Of a stretch of DNA of 38,964 nucleotides, positions 23,967 through 30,352 are shown one piece after another. This DNA comes from DATFJC01 sp964528795. GTDB lineage: Bacteria > Patescibacteriota > Patescibacteriia > UBA2591 > UBA6264. The stretch's first letter is position 1, and each line of letters starts with the position of its first letter. The notes under the pieces are model-generated. The model did not search any database, was not told the DNA's origin, and was given only the letters and a program-made list of their open reading frames with translations. Location of the stretch: contig CAZGUY010000005.1 in the NCBI GenBank assembly GCA_964528795.1, positions 1 to 38,964 on the forward strand, given 5' to 3'. The position numbers and the translations under genes were made by a program.

Positions 23967-24648
23967 TATCCAACAATTTAGTGGTCCTTTTAATCTCTTG
24001 TTAAAACTTATAAGAAAACAAGAGTTGGATATTTGTAATATTTCTTTGGCTGAGGTTGCTAATTCGTTTTTAAGAGAAGTTGAAAACTTAGATGATCGAG
24101 AACCTGAAGAATTGGCAAGTTTTTTGGAAATAGCAGCTCAGTTGCTTTTAATTAAGTCTCGTGTCTTAGCTTCACAACAAGAAGAGGAAGATGAAGAAGA
24201 ATCCAACTTAGCTTACCGACTTCAGATTTATAAAGCTTATGTTCGAGCTACTAATACTATTGAAAAGTTGGATAAAAGTGAAAAAACTAGTTTTTTTAAT
24301 GAAAAAATCCCTGAAAAAGCCAAGGCCTTGGCTGATGATAGTGAAATTTCTGCTTCTTCTTTAAGCCATTATTATAAAAAGGTTGTCAAAACTATAAAAA
24401 AGCAATTAAAAACTGCTAAAGAGGTTAAAAAGATTAAAATTGTTTCCTTAAAAAAGAAAATATCTGAGTTAAGACAAAGTTTAAATAAGGCCAAAAGTTT
24501 GGTTTTAAATAAAATAATTAGAAAGCAATCAAAAGCCCAAAAAGCAACCATGTTTGTAGCAGCCTTAGAGCTATTAAAGCAAAACAAAATTAGTATTGAA
24601 CAAAAAGAACTTTTTGGCGATATTGTAATTAAAAAACTTTATGAGTAA
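23953..24648 (+). CDS. scpA: Segregation and condensation protein A
   Basis: Kleisin subunit that closes the SMC ring for chromosome condensation. The 231 residues start MYKVDIQQFSGPFNLLLKLIRKQELDICNISLAEVA, a clear ScpA N-terminus. ELASFLEIAAQLLLIKSRVL follows, and the winged-helix C-terminus has TMFVAALELLKQNKISIEQKELFGDIVI. The start overlaps alaS by 14 nt and the end overlaps scpB by 8 nt, which suggests coupled translation of all three. Confidence 0.96.
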   Translation: MYKVDIQQFSGPFNLLLKLIRKQELDICNISLAEVANSFLREVENLDDREPEELASFLEIAAQLLLIKSRVLASQQEEEDEEESNLAYRLQIYKAYVRATNTIEKLDKSEKTSFFNEKIPEKAKALADDSEISASSLSHYYKKVVKTIKKQLKTAKEVKKIKIVSLKKKISELRQSLNKAKSLVLNKIIRKQSKAQKATMFVAALELLKQNKISIEQKELFGDIVIKKLYE

Positions 24649-25183
24649 TACAAATTTAAAATCTATAATTGAAAGTGTTTTATTTATATCTCACAAAGCT
24701 CTTAGTTTAAATGAGATTAAAAGAGCTACTGGGGGAGAAAAGCAAGAGATTAAAGAAATTTTAAATAAATTGACCAAAGAATATAGACAAGAAAACAAGG
24801 GAATGATTATTATTGAAAATGATAATAAATATCAAATGGCTACTAATCCTAAAAACGCTAAAGTAGTTAAAGGATTTTTAAAAAAACAAGTTAGTGATGA
24901 TATGACCCCTGCTTCTTTAGAAACTTTATCAATTGTTGCTTATAGGGGCCCAATTAAAAAGCAGGAGTTAGAAAAAATTAGAGGAGTAAATTGCTCTATT
25001 ATTCTTAGAAATCTTTTAATAAAAGGTTTGATAGAAGAAAAAGATGAAGATGAGGAAATTTATGATATTAGTTTGGAATTTATGAGAAGAGTAGGGCTTT
25101 CTAAAAGAAGTGAATTACCCGAATTTAAAAAATTAAATAAAGATACCCCTTTAGAGGAATTTGTTGATGAAGATGATCTTTAA
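24641..25183 (+). CDS. scpB: Segregation and condensation protein B
   Basis: Winged-helix partner of ScpA in the SMC complex. The 180 residues include LKSIIESVLFISHKALSLNEI and the conserved segment PASLETLSIVAYRGPIKKQELEKIRGVNCSIILRNLLIKGLIEE, typical of ScpB. An acidic tail ends the protein. It overlaps scpA by 8 nt and is followed by a short terminator. Confidence 0.96.
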   Translation: MSNTNLKSIIESVLFISHKALSLNEIKRATGGEKQEIKEILNKLTKEYRQENKGMIIIENDNKYQMATNPKNAKVVKGFLKKQVSDDMTPASLETLSIVAYRGPIKKQELEKIRGVNCSIILRNLLIKGLIEEKDEDEEIYDISLEFMRRVGLSKRSELPEFKKLNKDTPLEEFVDEDDL

Positions 25184-25210
25184 AGTTTTAAAAATAGATA
25201 TTTTGAAGAG

Positions 25211-25231
25211 AGGCTAAGTTTTAGCCTTTTT
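25211..25231 (+). terminator. Rho-independent terminator after scpB
   Basis: AGGCTAA / TTAGCCT perfect 7-bp stem, loop GTT, tail TTTT. Confidence 0.82.
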
Positions 25232-25258
25232 GTGTAGAAAATTTGAATGTGATATAAT
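25230..25258 (+). promoter_or_regulatory. Promoter of the structured RNA locus
   Basis: TATAAT (25253-25258) with an extended TG, and a weak -35 TTGTGT (25230-25235) at 17-nt spacing. The start would be near 25265, just before the tRNA-like fold. Confidence 0.62.
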
Positions 25259-25264
25259 ATAAAA

Positions 25265-25345
25265 TACTATGGGCGGTACGTAGTGTTGTCTCTGGATTAT
25301 CACCCAGGAGACAAAGGGTGCAAATCCCTTACCGTCCATAGATTT
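25265..25345 (+). ncRNA. Putative structured RNA with tRNA-like fold (RNA1)
   Basis: No ORF. TATGGGCGGTA (25268-25278) pairs with TACCGTCCATA (25330-25340), 11 bp with one G:U. Inside lies a T-arm-like hairpin AAGGG-TGCAAAT-CCCTT (25314-25330), directly abutting the outer helix as in a tRNA. A second internal stem joins TGTCTCTGG with CCAGGAGACA (about 25287-25313, one bulge). Read as a tRNA, the acceptor GGGCGGT/ACCGTCC has G3:U70 and A73. There is no D-stem and no proper anticodon loop, so it is not an ordinary tRNA; the arrangement resembles a tmRNA tRNA-like domain. The 3' end is unknown, and it may be the 5' part of a longer RNA running to 25486. Confidence 0.55.
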
Positions 25346-25347
25346 AG

Positions 25348-25356
25348 TTATCCACA
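25348..25356 (+). promoter_or_regulatory. Perfect DnaA-box sequence
   Basis: TTATCCACA, the consensus DnaA box, 9 nt upstream of the -35 of the internal promoter. A second perfect match in reverse orientation lies at 26887-26895, upstream of rpoB. No cluster of boxes or dnaA gene is present. Confidence 0.4.
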
Positions 25357-25364
25357 GGTATAGG

Positions 25365-25392
25365 TTGACAATGATGTTAGTTCTATTATAAT
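25365..25392 (+). promoter_or_regulatory. Consensus promoter inside the structured RNA locus
   Basis: TTGACA (25365-25370), 16-nt spacer, TATAAT (25387-25392). The predicted start at about 25399 is next to GGTGATAATCCGGAGACAA (25401-25419), which is complementary to 25286-25304. Confidence 0.65.
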
Positions 25393-25398
25393 ACCTAA

Positions 25399-25486
25399 CA
25401 GGTGATAATCCGGAGACAATTTTTTAAAAAAATAAGCTACGTACGACTCCCAAAGATCCGTCTTTATGGCGGATTCTTTGTTTTTT
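25399..25486 (+). ncRNA. Putative small RNA complementary to RNA1 (RNA2)
   Basis: About 88 nt from the internal promoter to the terminator. It begins with GGTGATAATCCGGAGACAA (25401-25419), which pairs with TTGTCTCTGGATTATCACC (25286-25304) over 19 nt with one G:U. After a 17-nt A/T spacer, CTACGTAC (25437-25444) pairs with GTACGTAG (25276-25283). The RNA1 partners are in the matching order, with only TG between them. Either this is a separate RNA that anneals to RNA1, or it is the 3' arm of one ~220-nt RNA with a long-range closing stem. No convincing ORF. Confidence 0.5.
25452..25486 (+). terminator. Rho-independent terminator of the RNA locus
   Basis: AAAGATCCG pairs with CGGATTCTTT (one bulged T) around a ~9-nt loop, followed by GTTTTTT. 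It lies just before the -35 box of the MurE-like gene. Confidence 0.8.
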
Positions 25487-25489
25487 ATT

Positions 25490-25518
25490 TTGACATTACA
25501 TAATTTAGGGATTACAAT
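25490..25518 (+). promoter_or_regulatory. Promoter of the MurE-like ligase gene
   Basis: TTGACA (25490-25495), 17-nt spacer, TACAAT (25513-25518). The leader would be about 17 nt, AT-rich, without a Shine-Dalgarno site. Confidence 0.68.
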
Positions 25519-25541
25519 AATAAAGTATTTATTATTATAGT

Positions 25542-26867
25542 ATGATTAAAGAAATTAAAAAAACAATTAGAGTCCTTACGCCAAAGTTTGTAATAAAAGC
25601 TTATCATTTTATTATTTCCCATTTAGCTTCTTTTATATATCAAAATCCTAGTAAAGATATGATTGTTATAGGAGTAACTGGGACCGGGGGCAAGTCTACA
25701 GTTGTAAATTTTATAGCTGACATATTAGAAGAATCAGGTAAAAAAGTTGGAGCCACAACTACTTATAACTTTAGAATTGGAGATGAGGAGTTTGAAAATA
25801 GGATTAGAATGACAATGCCGGGCCGATTTAAATTACAAGGTTTTTTATCAAGAATGAAAAAGAAGGGTTGTGAAGTGGCTGTTATAGAAGTAACCTCACA
25901 AGGCTTAGAACAATTCAGGCATAAAGGAATTAATTTTGATATTGGAGTGTTTACTAATATTAGTCCTGAACACATTGAAGCTCATGGTGGCTTTGAAAAA
26001 TATTTAAAAGCAAAACAAAAACTTTTCAAACACTTATCTAAAAAACCAAGAAAAACAATAAATGGTAAGGAAATTAAAAAAACCGCCATTGTTAACTTAG
26101 ATGATAAAAGATCAGATAAGTTTTTAGAATTTAAAGCAGACCAAAAATATGGATTTACTGTCAAAGGGGACAAAAAGAGTGATTATCCTAATTTAAAAAT
26201 AGTTCAAGCTAAAGAAATTAAATCTGATTATAATGGAGTGGAATTTCAAGTCAAAGATACAACAATTAGTTTAGATCTTTTAGGGGAGTTTAATATTTAT
26301 AATTCCTTAGCTGCAATAGCAGTAGGAAAATCTTTAGGAGTAGATTTAGATACGGCTAAGTTAGCTTTAGAAAAAAGAGAATTAGTGCCTGGGAGAATGG
26401 AAATTGTTAATAAAAACCCTTTAGTGTGTATTGACCAAGCTCATACTCCAGAAGCGATTGAAAAAGTTTATAAAACCTTAACAAGCATAAAGCAAGGTAA
26501 TTTAATAGTTGTTTTAGGTTCAGCTGGCGGAGGAAGAGATAAATGGAAAAGACCAGTTATTGGTGAATTAGCACAAGATTATGGTGATATAATCATATTA
26601 ACTAATGAAGACCCTTTTTGGGAAGATCCTGAAAGTATTATTAATGATATTTTAAAAGGTATTGAAAAAAAGGATAACTTGTTAAAAACAAATAAATTGT
26701 TTAAAATTATAAACAGGGGAAAAGCGATTGAAAAAGCCTTTGAAATTGCTAATAAAAAGGATATAATAGCTATTACAGGTAAAGGTTCTGAACCCTGCAT
26801 TGTTGAAAAAGGTAAAAAAATACCATGGAAAGATAAGGAAAAGGTTAAAAAAATCTTAGAAAAGTAA
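25542..26867 (+). CDS. MurE-like Mur ligase lacking the N-terminal domain
   Basis: ATP-dependent amide ligase of the Mur family, closest to MurE (adds the third residue to UDP-MurNAc-dipeptide). The 441 residues begin almost directly with the central ATPase domain: P-loop GVTGTGGKST (44-53), where Mur enzymes mostly have GTNGKT(S/T). Central-domain motifs EVTSQGLEQFR and FTNISPEHIEAHG follow, then the C-terminal domain with GRME and IDQAHTPEAIE. The N-terminal UDP-binding domain of MurE is missing. The MurE substrate motif DNPR is replaced by TNEDPFW at 354-360, with Asn355, Glu356 and Pro358 near the equivalent site. The acceptor may therefore differ from the usual UDP-MurNAc-dipeptide. Confidence 0.8.
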   Translation: MIKEIKKTIRVLTPKFVIKAYHFIISHLASFIYQNPSKDMIVIGVTGTGGKSTVVNFIADILEESGKKVGATTTYNFRIGDEEFENRIRMTMPGRFKLQGFLSRMKKKGCEVAVIEVTSQGLEQFRHKGINFDIGVFTNISPEHIEAHGGFEKYLKAKQKLFKHLSKKPRKTINGKEIKKTAIVNLDDKRSDKFLEFKADQKYGFTVKGDKKSDYPNLKIVQAKEIKSDYNGVEFQVKDTTISLDLLGEFNIYNSLAAIAVGKSLGVDLDTAKLALEKRELVPGRMEIVNKNPLVCIDQAHTPEAIEKVYKTLTSIKQGNLIVVLGSAGGGRDKWKRPVIGELAQDYGDIIILTNEDPFWEDPESIINDILKGIEKKDNLLKTNKLFKIINRGKAIEKAFEIANKKDIIAITGKGSEPCIVEKGKKIPWKDKEKVKKILEK

Positions 26868-26886
26868 AATCGCTATGGGGATAATA

Positions 26887-26895
26887 TGTGGATAA
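26887..26895 (-). promoter_or_regulatory. Perfect DnaA-box sequence upstream of rpoB
   Basis: TGTGGATAA on the plus strand (TTATCCACA on the minus), about 36 nt upstream of the rpoB -35 box. It may be a transcription-control site or a chance match. Confidence 0.35.
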
Positions 26896-26930
26896 CTTTT
26901 TGCTTCCCATAACAAAAACAAAAATAATCC

Positions 26931-26959
26931 TTGACACAAAAATAACAATCTGTTATATT
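26931..26959 (+). promoter_or_regulatory. rpoBC promoter
   Basis: TTGACA (26931-26936), 17-nt spacer, TATATT (26954-26959). The start near 26966 gives a leader of about 120 nt. Confidence 0.75.
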
Positions 26960-27035
26960 GAAACACAGGTTAATAAATAATCTTTTAACATATTTTTAAT
27001 TTAGTTAGGAGATAAGCGAAATTTTAAATTAAATA

Positions 27036-27064
27036 CCCTTTCGGGGATAGCCGAGAGGGGTTTT
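27036..27064 (+). promoter_or_regulatory. Terminator-like hairpin in the rpoB leader (possible attenuator)
   Basis: CCCTTTCGG pairs with CCGAGAGGG (one T:G) around GGATAG, followed by GTTTTATG. It lies between the rpoBC promoter and the rpoB ATG, so full transcription requires read-through. An ATG-TCT-TAA mini-ORF begins at about 27064. Confidence 0.55.
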
Positions 27065-27086
27065 ATGTCTTAAATAAATCAAACCT

Positions 27087-30000
27087 ATGGGTAAAAGAAA
27101 ATACTTTACTAAATCAAAATATAGCCTAGGGTTACCGGATCTAATAAAGATTCAAAAAGATTCTTATGATTGGTTTTTAAAAAACGGACTAAAAGAGCTC
27201 GTAAAAGAGTTTTCACCTATTCAAGATGCAGTTGGAAATAAATACGAACTGCATTTTTTAGATTGTGAAATTGACGAACCCAAATTTGATGAAATTACAA
27301 GCAGAAACAGGAATCTAACTTACAAGGCCCCGGCTACTATTAAAGTGAAACTAGTTAATAAGAAGTCAGGCAAAAAACAAACCCAAGAAGTGTATTTCGG
27401 AGATATCCCTTTAATGAGCAAAAGGGGTACTTTTATTATTAATGGAGTTGAAAGAGCAATTGTAAGTCAGTTAATTAGGTCCCCAGGAGTATATATTAGT
27501 CGAGAAAATATCAGGGGACGTTTTTGTTATGGTGGCAAAATTATCCCTGAAAGGGGATCATGGCTAGAATTTGCAACAGGTAGAAAAAATGTAGTTTGGG
27601 TTCGTGTTGACAGGCAAAGAAAAGTGCCTGCCACTGCTTTACTTAGAGTATTTGGAATTGGTTCTGATGATGAAATTTTGGACTGGTTTAAAGACTTGAA
27701 TGAAGATGAAATGGAATATTTAAAAGAAACTTTAGAAAAAGATCCTTCTTCTTCAGAAAAAGAAGGATTTATTGAAGTTTATAAAAAAATGAGACCAGGT
27801 GAGTTAGCCACAATTGATAATGCAAAAAAACTTATTAATGCTAGCTTTTTTAGGCATGACAGATATGATCTTAGTAAAGTAGGAAGATTTAAGATGAATC
27901 AAAGGTTAGGCTTTAAACAAAGTGTTAAAAAAAGAGTTTTAAGAACAGAAGATATATTTAGAGTTTTAAAAGAAATTATAAAATTAAATGTTTCTCAGGA
28001 ACCAGCTGATGATATTGATCATTTGTCTAACAGAAGAGTAAGAGCAGTTGGAGAATTGGTTCAAAGTAGGATGAGAGTTGGTATGCTTAGAATGCAAAGA
28101 ATTATAAAAGATAGGATGAGTGTAGCTGAAGATGAAAAAGTAACTCCTGGTAAATTAATAAATATCAAACCAATTGGGGGAGTATTACAGAAATTTTTCA
28201 AATCTTCTCCTCTTTCTCACTTTATGGATCAGACTAATATTTTATCAGAGCTTGAGCACAAGCGTAGATTAACAGTTTCTGGCCCAGGTGGACTAAATAA
28301 GGACAGAGCTGGCTTAGAGGTAAGAGATGTTCACAGAACTTATTACGGAAAGATTTGTCCAATTCAAACCCCAGAAGGACCAAATATTGGGTTGGTAAAT
28401 CAACTTGCTTGTTATGCTAAGCTTAATGAATTCGGTTTTATAGAAACACCTTATAGAAAAGTTAAAAATGGAAAATTAACAGATAAAATAGTTTATTTAA
28501 ATGCTCGTGAAGAAGAAGAGCATGTTTTAGCTCCTTTTTCAGTAGAGGTAGATCAAAAAGGTAAAATTGTTGAAGATACAGTTGAGGCCAGAATTAATGG
28601 TAAACCAACTATTTGTGATAAAAAAGAAGTAGAATTTATAGATACAGCTCCAAATCAAATTATTAGTGTTGCCACTTCCCTTATTCCGTTTTTAGAACAT
28701 AATGATGCTGCTCGTGCTCTTATGGGATCTAATATGCAACGTCAGGCTGTACCTCTTTTAAAACCAGAAGCTCCTTTAGTTGGAACAGGGGTTGAGAAAA
28801 AAGTAGCTGAAGACTCTGGTTATGTTATTAAAGCAAAAGAAAAAGGTAAAATTACAGAATTAGATTCAAAACATATTGTTGTAACCTATGATTCAGGTAA
28901 AAGCGAAGAATTTGAGCTAGAAAAATACCAAAGATCCAATTTTGATACTTGCTTTAATCAGCGTCCAACTGTTTCAATGGGAGAAAAAGTAGAAAAAGGC
29001 CAAGTTTTAGTAGAAGGTGCTTCAACCGAAGATGGAGAGTTAGCTTTAGGAGAAAATGTTTTATGTGCTTTTATGCCTTGGGAAGGTGGTAATTACGAGG
29101 ATGCTATTTTAATATCATCAAGAATGGTGAAAAATGATAAATATACTTCTGTACATATTAAAGAACACACTATTGATGTTAGAGAAACTAAATTTGGAGA
29201 AGAATCTACTACTTGTGATATTCCTAATGTTAGTGAGAAAAAGCTTAAAGATTTAGATGAAGATGGTATTATCAGAGTTGGTGCCAAAGTGAAATCAGGT
29301 GATATTTTAGTAGGTAAAATTACCCCAAAAGGGGAAGTAGAATTAACACCAGAAGAAAAATTACTCCATGCCATTTTTGGCGAAAAGTCCCAAGACGTAA
29401 GGGACTCTTCACTTTATCTAGAGCATGGTGAAGAAGGAAAAGTAATTGGAGTAAGAATATTTTCTCGTGATAAGGGAGACAAGCTTAAACCTGGTATTAT
29501 TAAAACTATCCAAGTTTTAGTAGCTGATAAAAGAAAAATTCAAGTAGGGGATAAGTTGTCTGGTCGTCACGGTAATAAAGGAGTAATTTCAAAAGTAGTT
29601 CCAGAAGAAGACATGCCATATTTAAAAGATGGTACTCCAGTTGATATAATTTTAAATCCTTTAGGAGTAGTTTCTCGTATGAATTTAGGTCAGATTTTAG
29701 AAACTCATCTTGGATTAGCTGCTAATGAGCTAAATTATAAAGTAGCTACCCCTCCTTTAAATGGTTTATCAGAAGATCAGATTAGACAAGAACTTAAAAA
29801 GGCTGGTTATCCTGAAAACGGTAAACTAACCTTATATAATGGTAAAACAGGAAAGAAGTTCGATCACAAAGTTACAGTCGGATATATTTACATGCTTAAA
29901 TTGAATCATTTGATTGAAGATAAGATGCACCAACGTTCAATTGGTCCATATTCTCTTGTAACCCAACAACCTTTAGGTGGCAAGGCTCAGTTTGGTGGTC

Positions 30001-30302
30001 AAAGATTTGGGGAAATGGAGGTTTGGGCATTAGAAGGATATGGAGCAGCCTTCACTCTTCAAGAAATGCTTACTATTAAATCAGATGATGTGATTGGAAG
30101 AAATAAAGCTTATAATTCTATTATAGAAGGTGATCCTGTTGAAGAAATTAATATTCCAGAGTCATTTAATGTCTTAGTAAGAGAGTTAAGAGGTCTTGGT
30201 TTAGAAACTAATATGTTAAAAAATGGTAACAAAGTAAAAATAAAAGGCCTTCACAAGGATGCTGACAAAAAAAAGAAAAAAAGAAAAAAATCTAAAAAAT
30301 AA
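27087..30302 (+). CDS. rpoB: RNA polymerase beta subunit
   Basis: Catalytic subunit forming half of the polymerase cleft. It has 1071 residues, shorter than the ~1340 of E. coli and typical of compact beta subunits. The fork/rifampicin region HFMDQTNILSELEHKRR starts at residue 378, and GPGGLNKDRAG, QTPEGPNIGL and the SGRHGNKGV motif (825-833) near the active site are intact. At positions equivalent to E. coli Q513, S531 and L533 it has His378, Thr396 and Ser398. The C-terminus ends in a lysine tract (KKKKKRKKSKK). It has its own promoter and leader and is followed by rpoC after 50 nt; rplJ/rplL are not upstream. Confidence 0.98.
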   Translation: MGKRKYFTKSKYSLGLPDLIKIQKDSYDWFLKNGLKELVKEFSPIQDAVGNKYELHFLDCEIDEPKFDEITSRNRNLTYKAPATIKVKLVNKKSGKKQTQEVYFGDIPLMSKRGTFIINGVERAIVSQLIRSPGVYISRENIRGRFCYGGKIIPERGSWLEFATGRKNVVWVRVDRQRKVPATALLRVFGIGSDDEILDWFKDLNEDEMEYLKETLEKDPSSSEKEGFIEVYKKMRPGELATIDNAKKLINASFFRHDRYDLSKVGRFKMNQRLGFKQSVKKRVLRTEDIFRVLKEIIKLNVSQEPADDIDHLSNRRVRAVGELVQSRMRVGMLRMQRIIKDRMSVAEDEKVTPGKLINIKPIGGVLQKFFKSSPLSHFMDQTNILSELEHKRRLTVSGPGGLNKDRAGLEVRDVHRTYYGKICPIQTPEGPNIGLVNQLACYAKLNEFGFIETPYRKVKNGKLTDKIVYLNAREEEEHVLAPFSVEVDQKGKIVEDTVEARINGKPTICDKKEVEFIDTAPNQIISVATSLIPFLEHNDAARALMGSNMQRQAVPLLKPEAPLVGTGVEKKVAEDSGYVIKAKEKGKITELDSKHIVVTYDSGKSEEFELEKYQRSNFDTCFNQRPTVSMGEKVEKGQVLVEGASTEDGELALGENVLCAFMPWEGGNYEDAILISSRMVKNDKYTSVHIKEHTIDVRETKFGEESTTCDIPNVSEKKLKDLDEDGIIRVGAKVKSGDILVGKITPKGEVELTPEEKLLHAIFGEKSQDVRDSSLYLEHGEEGKVIGVRIFSRDKGDKLKPGIIKTIQVLVADKRKIQVGDKLSGRHGNKGVISKVVPEEDMPYLKDGTPVDIILNPLGVVSRMNLGQILETHLGLAANELNYKVATPPLNGLSEDQIRQELKKAGYPENGKLTLYNGKTGKKFDHKVTVGYIYMLKLNHLIEDKMHQRSIGPYSLVTQQPLGGKAQFGGQRFGEMEVWALEGYGAAFTLQEMLTIKSDDVIGRNKAYNSIIEGDPVEEINIPESFNVLVRELRGLGLETNMLKNGNKVKIKGLHKDADKKKKKRKKSKK

Positions 30303-30352
30303 ATATAAATAAAGGTAAATAAATAATTAATATAAATTAATATATATAAATT

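Noticed and set aside
25268..25340. Ordinary tRNA gene
   Set aside because: T-arm and acceptor geometry fit, but there is no D-stem, no usable anticodon loop, and the acceptor helix extends past position 73.
25314..25340. Cobalamin riboswitch, because of GGTGCAAATCCC
   Set aside because: The rest of the B12-box region (GCCACTG) is absent, and the match is explained by a T-loop motif.
25265..25490. Permuted or standard tmRNA
   Set aside because: Both acceptor strands are in the 5' part, so it is not the known permuted layout. No tag ORF ending in an AlaAla-stop pattern and no pseudoknot-rich region is visible.
25348..26895. Replication origin
   Set aside because: Only two DnaA boxes 1.5 kb apart, no dnaA/dnaN and no unwinding-element cluster.
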